A DNA stretch of 8,543 nt from Acidobacteriota bacterium (GTDB lineage: Bacteria; Acidobacteriota; Blastocatellia; Pyrinomonadales; Pyrinomonadaceae): contig JAHEEZ010000158.1 of NCBI GenBank assembly GCA_024640445.1, forward strand, positions 1 to 8,543, given 5' to 3'. The notes under the pieces are model-generated. The model was given only the letters and a program-made list of their open reading frames with translations, did not search any database and was not told the origin of the DNA. Below, piece after piece: positions 1 to 6,173 of this stretch; within the stretch, counting starts at the first letter, position 1, and the number at the start of each line of letters is the position of its first letter. Position numbers and translations under genes: made by a program.

Positions 1-36
1 ATACAAAACAAAACCGACGAATTCCAATTCGTCGGT
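1..36 (-). terminator. Intrinsic terminator after the CAP-domain gene
   Basis: Positions 13-23 and 26-36 are perfect inverted repeats (11 bp, arm ACCGACGAATT) separated by only two bases, so the real loop is probably four bases closed by about ten pairs. On the minus strand the hairpin is followed by TTTTGTTTTG, a good uridine tract. It lies 36 bases past the stop codon of the CAP gene, where a rho-independent terminator is expected. The plus strand has no comparable T-run after the stem, so it acts in the minus direction. Confidence 0.85.
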
Positions 37-71
37 CTCAGCACTCGTCTCTCAATACCTATCTCAAATGA

Positions 72-698
72 TTAGTTCACCAGAAAGACCTGTGTGAAGA
101 AGTAGGTGCCGTCGCTTGCAACCGCGAGCCCGATGCCTGTCTCGCGCCAACGCGGATCAAGTAGATTGTCCCGGTGGCTGGGAGACATCATCCATCTTTC
201 CACCGCATATTCCGCCGGATCATCGAATCCTCTAAGAAAGGCTATGTTCTCTCCAACCGCTGACCATTTGTCCAGCCCGTGGTCGATGGCCCTCTTGTCG
301 ACCAGATTTCCGTCCAGGTCCGTGTGGCTGAAGTAGTCATACAACGCCATCTCGCCGGAGTGTCCGCGGGCGACATCCGCAACGGTCGCATTCCAGGCGA
401 GCGGCCTCAGACCCTTCTCTCTTCGTTTCCCGTTGATCAGGTCAAAGACCCGCCGCTCGAAAGCACGCGACCGATTGTAATCGACCGATCCGCCGGAGGC
501 CGGACCTGATGATTTTGCCGAGGACCCCGAATCGGCGATGACTCGCGGCCGCCTGACAATCGATTTGGATTTCGAAGGGGAACCCTGTCCGACGCGTCCT
601 TCGGCAGACGCAGTTTGGCTGTTGGCAGTCGAAACAAAAGCCATCAGCAGGCAAGTTAATGTCAGATATTTCAGAGAATATGATATTTGGATCTTCAT
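72..698 (-). CDS. Secreted CAP/SCP-domain protein (YkwD-like)
   Basis: This is a 208-residue exported protein of the CAP superfamily (cysteine-rich secretory, antigen 5, PR-1), the bacterial branch often called YkwD or SCP-like. Residues 1 to about 27 form a signal peptide: Lys near the start, a hydrophobic core and a small-residue end near STANS. Residues 28-78 are a Ser/Gly/Lys/Arg-rich, probably disordered linker. The CAP domain covers about 80-208. Its hallmarks are all present: H113-S in the first helix, FSHTD at 123-127, GENIA at 149-153, SPSHRDN at 172-178 and the YFFTQVF strand near the end. The conserved His/Glu cavity set (H125, E150, H175) is therefore intact. Bacterial members are poorly characterised and no substrate can be named. 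Cys16 sits inside the hydrophobic core without a lipobox, so lipidation is unlikely. Purine-rich GAAG just before the ATG at 698 is a weak ribosome site. Terminators on both sides make it a single-gene unit. Confidence 0.9.
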   Translation of the reverse strand: MKIQISYSLKYLTLTCLLMAFVSTANSQTASAEGRVGQGSPSKSKSIVRRPRVIADSGSSAKSSGPASGGSVDYNRSRAFERRVFDLINGKRREKGLRPLAWNATVADVARGHSGEMALYDYFSHTDLDGNLVDKRAIDHGLDKWSAVGENIAFLRGFDDPAEYAVERWMMSPSHRDNLLDPRWRETGIGLAVASDGTYFFTQVFLVN

Positions 699-758
699 GG
701 CTTCTTCACTTCAGCAGTCCGACCGTCTCAGTTGAAGAGACTCGCGACTTTGCGTTCA

Positions 759-774
759 CCCGTATCGCTACGGG
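759..774. repeat. REP-like palindromic hairpin in the intergenic region
   Basis: CCCGTA (759-764) and TACGGG (769-774) are perfect complements around the loop TCGC, giving a compact 6-bp hairpin. It lies in the 5' region of the CAP gene, far from either gene end. No T-run follows on the minus strand, so it is not a terminator for that direction. On the plus strand a short TTTT follows nine bases past the stem, which is too far. Small GC-rich intergenic palindromes of this form are typical of dispersed REP-type elements, but only one copy is in the window, so repeat status is inferred. Confidence 0.3.
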
Positions 775-840
775 GTTGCCTTTTCGGTCAAGAGTTTGTG
801 AGCGGGAGGGCTCGGATCGAGCAACTCATACCATCTATAG

Positions 841-869
841 AACTTAGCAGATGGAACAAGGATTGACAA
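841..869 (-). promoter_or_regulatory. Weak candidate promoter for the CAP gene
   Basis: On the minus strand TTGTCA (869-864) is followed after 17 bases by TAAGTT (846-841), matching the sigma-70 boxes at 5/6 and 3/6. A promoter is needed here, since the preceding transcription unit ends at the terminator at 930-901 and the CAP gene starts at 698. The -10 match is poor, and the nearby TATAGA (839-834) is an alternative with no well-spaced -35 box. The leader would be about 130 bases and include the hairpin at 759-774. Confidence 0.2.
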
Positions 870-900
870 TGTTTTTTAAACTGTTTGAATACCAACCTGC

Positions 901-930
901 AAAAGAAGGGGGCAGCACGCTGCCCCCTTC
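901..930 (-). terminator. Intrinsic terminator at the end of the main gene cluster
   Basis: Positions 905-916 and 919-930 form a perfect 12-bp stem (arm GAAGGGGGCAGC) with two unpaired bases between the arms. On the minus strand it is followed by TTTT (904-901). It begins 23 bases after the stop codon of the TPR gene. The very GC-rich stem should be strong and probably ends the whole leftward operon before the independent CAP gene. The plus-strand side lacks a T-run directly after the stem. Confidence 0.85.
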
Positions 931-953
931 CTCACGACGAAACCGCTCAACAG

Positions 954-3047
954 TCAGCGGCCGAGTTTCTTTCTGATCCGGTCCGAATCCTCTGCCTTTG
1001 TCAGGTACTTCAACGCCTTCGACCAGATCTCGTCCGCCTCAGATGACTTTCCGCGGGCCTTCAGCACATCTCCAAGGTGTTCCATGATCGTCGCGGATGT
1101 CGGCGAATAGCGAAGCGCCCGCCTGAGGTTGTGTTCGGCTAGTTCCAGTTTGCCAAGTTTGAAGTATGCCCAGCCCAACGTGTCCAGATACGAAGGATTC
1201 TTCGGATCGACCTTCACTGCTGCCTGGACAAGCTCAAGCGCATTTTCAAAATTCTTTCCGTTTTCCAGGAACAGATAGCCGAGGTTATTGAGGGCGATGG
1301 GATTCTTTGGAGAATCCGAGAGTATTTCCCGCAGATTCTTTTCCGCGGACTGAAAATCACCGGAATTCTGCTGCGCTGAGGCGAGTGACAGCTTTGCGAT
1401 CTGGCGCTTTTCTTCACCGCGTGCCACAGAAAATGCGCTGGTGGCAGCCTCGATCGCCTTCCGAGTCTCTCCCGCCTGGTTGTACAACGAGGAGATGAAT
1501 ACGAAATTGATGAAATCGTCGTACATCACCGACGGACCGATTCCGGCCGGCTTGTTGTCGATCAGATCCCTGATCAGTGACACCGCTTCCTCTACCCTGC
1601 CAAGATCAGTAAGGACCGACGCCTCAGTCCGAATCAGACTGTAGTCTCTCGGTGCGCGGCTCCTGACAGACTTGACGTGCGCAAGCGCTGAGTCGCGGTC
1701 CCCTTTGATCCTGTAAAGATTTATCAGTTCGCGGTCAGGCGTCAGGTCTTCCTCCGGGAACACTCCTCGTGATTCGTTTATGATCTCAAGCGCCCGCGCA
1801 TAATGTTCTGCCGAGACCTCAGCGTTCACCATCTTCCCGAGCACCAATCCCGCGAACTCCCTCTCATCATCATCGTGAACCGGACCTTTTCCAATCTTTC
1901 GGGCCTTCAGTGCCTTCCGATAGGCATCGATCGCTGACTCCGGATCCTTGTTCTCGACGTGTAGGTCGCCAAGGGCGACAAGATACGCAGATGACACTTT
2001 TCCGTCCTTTTCGGAAACCCGTGCGGCAGCGTTTTCAAGGACCTTTGCGCCCTCCGAAGCCCTGCCACTTCGCAAGAGAGTCTCCGAAAGAAGCTGATTT
2101 AACGAAAGATTATCCGGATTGGCAAAGACCGCCTGGCGAAGCGCTTCTATCACAGGCGACATCGACTCGACGGTTGCGTTTTCAAGTGCCTGGCCAAGCA
2201 GGTCCACCGCTTCAAGATTACCGGGATCATCAGAGATGGCGCGGGTCAATATCTCTAGCGCTTCAGAGTTCCGCCCCATGTCGAGAAGTGCGCTGCCGAG
2301 TCTGACCGCGGCCGCTTCAGGAGAAAGCTCCGAATCTTCCCTCATTACGCGGCCGTAAAACCCCTGCTCAACAGGAGCCGCCGACGCAAGCCAATTTCTA
2401 AGCGAGCCAATCCGCTCTTCTTCCTGACCGGTCGCTTCATAGAACGCACTGAGGAAAGCCCATGCTTCAGCATTCCGAGGATCAAGCCTGCCGATCTCCT
2501 TCCAGGCTGAAATGGCCTTCGCGGCAAATTCCGGGATAAGCTTCTCCCTTCCCAGGTTGCTCTTGATCGTATATAGCCTTCCAAGGAATCGGTATCCGCC
2601 GAAATTGTCATTGTCGAGTTTCACCGCGATCTCAGACAGGCCGATCGCTTCATCCAGATCCTGTGGCGGTGACGTTAGCGTGAGTTCCGCAAGTGCTGTG
2701 TAGCCCTCTGCCAGTTTCGGGTCAAGTTCCACAGCCTTCTCAAGGGCGGACTTGGCCATACGCGCCCCAACCTTGATTCCCGGCTCAGCGGCCCTCATCC
2801 GGCGCATGCTCCAAAGATATCTCTGGCCCTCCAGAAGTCTGGCGTATGCTTCTTCCCTGTCTTTCCTGGAGATCTCAAAATCCTCCGGAAGCCCCTCAAG
2901 ACGGCTCGCAAGCAATTCCGAAAGCTTTTCCTGTCCAGCGGCGCCTGCGGCAGGCGCGGGCGGATCATCTCCGACCTGCGAAAAGGCTGCCGCAGAAAAC
3001 GAAAGGACGATCGCTGCCAACGAGAAGGTGATAAATAACTTTTTCAT
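954..3047 (-). CDS. Exported tetratricopeptide-repeat protein
   Basis: This is a protein of about 697 residues made almost wholly of TPR-type helical pairs. I place the start at the ATG at 3047 because the translation from there begins with a clean signal peptide (MKKLFITFSL, hydrophobic core, end near AAAFSQ). The longer frame from 3101 only adds 18 hydrophilic residues with no ribosome site. An Ala/Pro-rich linker follows, then TPRs from about residue 95 to 690. The repeats are clearest at the C-terminus (582-685), for example ALNNLGYLF, YLDTLGWAYFKLGK and IMEHLGDVLKARGK, each with the usual G/Y/A/P spacing. No cysteine is visible, so it is neither a lipoprotein nor disulfide-bonded. TPR arrays act as protein-binding scaffolds; a periplasmic role alongside the upstream BamD-like protein is inferred, and no specific function is recognised. 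The gene lies 115 bases after the BamD-like stop, lacks an obvious Shine-Dalgarno sequence, and ends at a strong terminator. Confidence 0.88.
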   Translation of the reverse strand: MKKLFITFSLAAIVLSFSAAAFSQVGDDPPAPAAGAAGQEKLSELLASRLEGLPEDFEISRKDREEAYARLLEGQRYLWSMRRMRAAEPGIKVGARMAKSALEKAVELDPKLAEGYTALAELTLTSPPQDLDEAIGLSEIAVKLDNDNFGGYRFLGRLYTIKSNLGREKLIPEFAAKAISAWKEIGRLDPRNAEAWAFLSAFYEATGQEEERIGSLRNWLASAAPVEQGFYGRVMREDSELSPEAAAVRLGSALLDMGRNSEALEILTRAISDDPGNLEAVDLLGQALENATVESMSPVIEALRQAVFANPDNLSLNQLLSETLLRSGRASEGAKVLENAAARVSEKDGKVSSAYLVALGDLHVENKDPESAIDAYRKALKARKIGKGPVHDDDEREFAGLVLGKMVNAEVSAEHYARALEIINESRGVFPEEDLTPDRELINLYRIKGDRDSALAHVKSVRSRAPRDYSLIRTEASVLTDLGRVEEAVSLIRDLIDNKPAGIGPSVMYDDFINFVFISSLYNQAGETRKAIEAATSAFSVARGEEKRQIAKLSLASAQQNSGDFQSAEKNLREILSDSPKNPIALNNLGYLFLENGKNFENALELVQAAVKVDPKNPSYLDTLGWAYFKLGKLELAEHNLRRALRYSPTSATIMEHLGDVLKARGKSSEADEIWSKALKYLTKAEDSDRIRKKLGR

Positions 3048-3104
3048 TGATAAACCCGGCTGGAATGTTGGATCTGCCTGGCGGCCGGCGCCCGTTCGCA
3101 TTCG

Positions 3105-3156
3105 GGGAGTGTTTGCTCCCGGGCACCTTTAGGATTTGAAACGCCGGTCTTCCGGC
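3105..3156 (-). other. Two small hairpins between the BamD-like and TPR genes
   Basis: The 115-base gap holds two short perfect inverted repeats. One is GCCGG/CCGGC with a 4-base loop at 3156-3143, followed on the minus strand by GTTTC. The other is GGGAG/CTCCC with a 6-base loop at 3120-3105, with no T-run after it. Both have five-pair stems. They could act as a partial terminator, an RNA-processing site or a pause between the two genes, but neither is a convincing rho-independent terminator. Confidence 0.25.
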
Positions 3157-3162
3157 AACTTC

Positions 3163-4647
3163 CTAATTCGGACTGCCCGACGGCTGTCTTTCTGATATCA
3201 CAGTCGTCAGCGCCTTCGGGATCTGCGAACTTTCGATCTCACCCTGGTTCTCGATTATCTGGTCAATGAGCTCGAATTTCTTTTCGTCGAACTCCTTGGT
3301 CATCAGAACCCCATTCTTGTCGATTGTCAGCGGATAGATCCCGAGGAACTCGTTCTTGAAGTTCGCGAAGAAAGAGACCTTGTCCGGAGGGAGCAATTCC
3401 TTGCGGTCAGGATTAGGTTCCGGTATCGCCGCACCTATCAGGTTGAGCTGCTCTTTCGCCTTGTCGACGTAATCGCTGTTCGGATAGTCCCTGACGAGCT
3501 GCTGGAAATACTTCGCCGCCTGATCCGTCTCCTCTTCTATCTGGTACGTTACCGCGAGTTTGTAAAGCACCTCGTCCATGAGATAGAACTCAGGATACTT
3601 CTCCATATTTTCAAGGTACCTGGACTGCGCGCCTTTCAGCCCGCCTTTCTCATACTTCACAGCCTGCTTGTAGTAATAGTTCCCGACGATCAGGTTATGC
3701 ATTCCAAGATTGTCCTGCACTTCCTTCAACCGAAGTTCAGCTTGCGGCCTCAACGCGGTGTCAGGATAAATCTGCAAAAGGGCGGTCAACCGCTGTTCTG
3801 CTTTCTTCGCGCGGGTGATGTCCCTGTCCGGAAGACCGATCTGGCGCATCTCCGATTCAGCGATCTTAAGCAGCACGCGGTCCGCAAGGGGATGCGTGGG
3901 GAAAAACGTACGCCAGTCCTGGTAGGCCGCCGCCGCCTGGATTAGAGAACTCGAAGAGCCTTCAAGATAGAAACTGTCCGCGACCGCGAGCTTTGCCATA
4001 GGCAGATACGCCGAGTCCGGATACGTGGTAATTATCGTCTGGAACAGCAGCCTGCCGACCTCGTAGTTTTTCTTGCGAACCTCCCGGGTAGCGACGATAA
4101 AGAGTTCCCTATCGCGTCCCGGAGTAACGTTTCCGATCAGTTCTTCATACTCGTCGCTCCCTCCGCCGCCGAACAACCAAAGGAATTTCTTTTTCTTCTT
4201 TAACTCGCGGGGTTTTCCAACATCCGAAACGATCTTCGCCCTCGCGTCCGCAGTATCCAGCAGCGTGTTGTCCACCCTGGACTGAAGAAGAGCGACCCGG
4301 TCTTCCAGGCTGTCGATGTCCGAGATCTCATACTTGTCTGCTCGGGACACCTTTCCCCGCATGCTGTTGACCTCGTTCTGGAGTCCGGACGTCTCTTTTT
4401 CGAGCGAAATTAGCCGCCCGAGCGGAGTTTCAGGATCGTCCTTGTCCCCTTTGACATCCTTGTCTTCCGTCCGAAGAACCGAGGAGGCGCTGCTCAGCGA
4501 GCGCTTCATCGTGTCCAGCTTCTGGCGCATGACTTCAAGCCTTTGTGTCGGAGTCGCGTCTGATCTGCCTTGCGCGAGTCCCATCGTTGCGAACACCGCA
4601 AGCACAAGGAAATAGCCTGCGAACTGCTTTTTGAATATGTTTAGCAT
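3163..4647 (-). CDS. BamD-like outer-membrane assembly protein with N-terminal coiled coil
   Basis: This 494-residue exported protein has a C-terminal half resembling BamD/YfiO, the TPR component of the machinery that inserts beta-barrels into the outer membrane. Residues 1-26 are a signal peptide ending in MGLAQG. Residues about 32-60 and 78-140 are heptad-rich and predicted coiled coil. A basic-aromatic-glycine hinge (five Lys, then FLWLF and four Gly) lies at 150-163. TPR-like pairs of BamD type run from about 180 to 405, with recurring YPDS, FPTHP, YPDT, YPEF and YPNS turns (209-391). A tail of about 90 residues (406-494) is unassigned. Classical BamD is a lipoprotein of about 245 residues. 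This protein is twice as long and has no cysteine, so it cannot be lipidated in the usual way. That makes it a relative or paralogue rather than a certain BamD; a CpoB-like periplasmic TPR protein is the main alternative. The start is supported by GAGG five bases before the ATG. It lies 46 bases after rpe. Confidence 0.8.
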   Translation of the reverse strand: MLNIFKKQFAGYFLVLAVFATMGLAQGRSDATPTQRLEVMRQKLDTMKRSLSSASSVLRTEDKDVKGDKDDPETPLGRLISLEKETSGLQNEVNSMRGKVSRADKYEISDIDSLEDRVALLQSRVDNTLLDTADARAKIVSDVGKPRELKKKKKFLWLFGGGGSDEYEELIGNVTPGRDRELFIVATREVRKKNYEVGRLLFQTIITTYPDSAYLPMAKLAVADSFYLEGSSSSLIQAAAAYQDWRTFFPTHPLADRVLLKIAESEMRQIGLPDRDITRAKKAEQRLTALLQIYPDTALRPQAELRLKEVQDNLGMHNLIVGNYYYKQAVKYEKGGLKGAQSRYLENMEKYPEFYLMDEVLYKLAVTYQIEEETDQAAKYFQQLVRDYPNSDYVDKAKEQLNLIGAAIPEPNPDRKELLPPDKVSFFANFKNEFLGIYPLTIDKNGVLMTKEFDEKKFELIDQIIENQGEIESSQIPKALTTVISERQPSGSPN

Positions 4648-4693
4648 AAGTGCCTCGAAAGATATGATTGTTAGTGATCTCGCCCCTTCAGGT

Positions 4694-5356
4694 TCAAACC
4701 CATACGGTCGCCGCTTCGATCAGCCCCCTGACCGCCCCTTTCGGCTTGCCTTCACCGAAGACAGCCGAACCGGCAACGATGATCTCGGCGCCCGCCTCAA
4801 CAACAGTGGCGATGTTGCCGGCATCCACTCCGCCGTCGATCTCTATGCGCGTCTCAAGGCCGCGCTCGGCGATCATTGCCTTCAAACGCCTCAGCTTGTC
4901 CACTGAAGTGGAAATAAAACTCTGCCCCCCGAACCCAGGGTTGACTGACATCAGGAGTATGAAATCCGCAAATGGCAAAACTTCCTCAAGCGTCCAGAGC
5001 GGTGTGCCGGGATTTATAGCCACACCCGCTTTCGCGCCGGCAGCGCTTATCGCCGTCAATGTTCTTTGAAGGTGAACATCCGCCTCCACGTGAACCGAAA
5101 CCATGTCAGCGCCGGCATTAACGAAATCAACCGCGTATCTCGACGGCTCGCTGATCATTAGGTGGCAGTCGATCGTAAGATCAGTCTTTCGTCGAAGAGA
5201 CTTCACGACGGGCAGGCCGATCGTGATGTTCGGCACGAAGTGTCCGTCCATCACATCGACGTGAAGAACCGTCGCCCCGCCTTCCTTGACGGCTTCTATC
5301 TCTTCAGCAAGCCGCGTGAAATCCGCCGACAGGAGAGAAGGTGCAATTTCAAACAT
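4694..5356 (-). CDS. rpe: Ribulose-phosphate 3-epimerase
   Basis: This enzyme interconverts D-ribulose 5-phosphate and D-xylulose 5-phosphate in the cytosolic pentose phosphate pathway. It is 220 residues, the normal family length, and folds as a TIM barrel. The family signatures are all present: APSLLSADF at 5-13, HVDVMDGHFVPN at 32-43, DCHLM at 63-67, MSVNPGFGGQSF at 136-147, EIDGGV at 172-177 and AGSAVF at 195-200. The metal ligands H32, D34, H65 and D174 are intact; D34 and D174 are the acid/base pair, so an active enzyme is expected. The GFGGQ and GGV/AGSA loops bind the phosphate. The start at 5356 gives the canonical N-terminus, although no clear Shine-Dalgarno sequence precedes it, so initiation may depend on coupling or an unstructured AU-rich leader. 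It starts 39 bases after the PASTA gene stop and is probably in the same operon. Confidence 0.97.
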   Translation of the reverse strand: MFEIAPSLLSADFTRLAEEIEAVKEGGATVLHVDVMDGHFVPNITIGLPVVKSLRRKTDLTIDCHLMISEPSRYAVDFVNAGADMVSVHVEADVHLQRTLTAISAAGAKAGVAINPGTPLWTLEEVLPFADFILLMSVNPGFGGQSFISTSVDKLRRLKAMIAERGLETRIEIDGGVDAGNIATVVEAGAEIIVAGSAVFGEGKPKGAVRGLIEAATVWV

Positions 5357-5395
5357 AAATTCAGAGATTTAATTGAAAAGTTGGTTGCGGTGTCA

Positions 5396-6094
5396 TCAGC
5401 GCAAGTTGCTCGGCGGGGTCTTCCTTGGACGCACCTCGCCGCTAGTTGGCGGTTTTGCCGTATCAGAGGCTGGCTTGGGCGGCTTCACCGTATCCTGCCT
5501 TGCCGCCGGCGCCGGATCTTTCTTTTCACCTGCAGGCTTATCGCCGGCTTTACCTTCATCACCGGACTTCACTTCTCCAGCGGGGCTATCGCCGGTGCTC
5601 GGAGAGGTATCCTGATCCTTTTTTTCTTCCAGAACGTCCCTTGTTTTCGGCTCTTCCTTCTTGTCGTCCGGCTTTGTTTGTCTCTTCGCTTTGTCTGTCT
5701 TGAGTTCCGGAAGGTCCTGGATCTCTTCGATCGCTTCCTGATCGTCCTTTACCTCAGTCGGCGGCTCGGTTCCCGGCGGATTCGGTTCGCTTACCACGAC
5801 CGAAATGATCAGTCCGGTCTTCGCGACCGTTCCTGCCCGGGGCCTTTGCTCGAGAATAGTGTTCGGGTTCTCGCTGCTGTAGCGGGTCGCGATCTTCTTG
5901 ATCCGAAGTCCAAGACTGCTTAGTTCGTCCTGCCCTTGATTGAAGTTCTTCCCAACAACCTTGGGTATCTCGACCTCGGTCCCGGCAAGCTGCAGATAAA
6001 TAACCCCAAAAAGCCCTGCGGCAAAGGCGGCCGCAAGCGAGACCGCGATCAGGATCTTTCCGATGGCAGAAGCACCTTGCTTTAAGTAATCCAT
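5396..6094 (-). CDS. Membrane-anchored single-PASTA-domain protein
   Basis: This is a bitopic protein of about 232 residues. A short cytoplasmic N-terminus precedes one transmembrane helix (about 12-37, rich in Ala/Leu/Val/Ile), then one PASTA domain (about 40-102: VEIPKVVGKNF, the ELSSLGLRIK helix, ILEQRPRAGTVAKTG and the final IISVVVSE strand). The remaining 130 residues are low-complexity, dominated by Lys, Glu, Asp, Pro and Thr, and probably disordered outside the membrane. PASTA domains usually bind peptidoglycan fragments and occur in Ser/Thr kinases and class B penicillin-binding proteins, but no kinase or transpeptidase domain is present. A role in sensing or anchoring at the cell wall is therefore inferred only. 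I chose the ATG at 6094; a TTG at 6103 would add three residues. GGA lies four bases before the ATG. It follows rsmB by about 80 bases and precedes rpe by 39. The tail composition is unlike that of its neighbours. Confidence 0.85.
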   Translation of the reverse strand: MDYLKQGASAIGKILIAVSLAAAFAAGLFGVIYLQLAGTEVEIPKVVGKNFNQGQDELSSLGLRIKKIATRYSSENPNTILEQRPRAGTVAKTGLIISVVVSEPNPPGTEPPTEVKDDQEAIEEIQDLPELKTDKAKRQTKPDDKKEEPKTRDVLEEKKDQDTSPSTGDSPAGEVKSGDEGKAGDKPAGEKKDPAPAARQDTVKPPKPASDTAKPPTSGEVRPRKTPPSNLR

Positions 6095-6173
6095 AAGGTC
6101 CAAAGCCCGTAATCCGGCACTCGATCAATTCCCGAAGTCTAACATTTTTCAGCTCAAAGCCAAAGAATCGAGG

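Noticed and set aside
699..953. Possible RNA gene or riboswitch in the longest intergenic region
   Set aside because: No tRNA cloverleaf, conserved riboswitch core or long paired element was seen. Only short hairpins and the terminator stem are present.
869..976. Small plus-strand open frame starting at an ATG just after TTGACA
   Set aside because: The 35-codon frame runs through the terminator hairpin and into the 3' end of the TPR gene. It has no ribosome site, and the TTGACA lies too close to its start to be a useful promoter.
1910..2305. Open frame of 131 codons on the plus strand inside the TPR gene
   Set aside because: It is a shadow of the TPR coding frame; its Pro/Arg-rich translation shows no domain and no start signal.
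5162..5923. Open frame of 253 codons on the plus strand opposite rpe and the PASTA gene
   Set aside because: It is antisense to two confidently assigned genes, rich in Arg, Leu and Phe as expected from reverse reading of this composition, and has no recognisable domain or ribosome site.
5754..6128. Minus-strand frame of 124 codons overlapping the PASTA gene in another frame
   Set aside because: Its translation is Arg/Gly/Cys-rich with no domain, whereas the overlapping frame encodes a clear membrane helix and PASTA domain.
6136..6163. Promoter-like TTGGCT, 16-base gap, TAGACT on the minus strand before the PASTA gene
   Set aside because: The matches to both boxes are weak (about 3/6 and 4/6), and the gap after rsmB is short with no terminator, so read-through explains expression. 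An internal promoter cannot be excluded.
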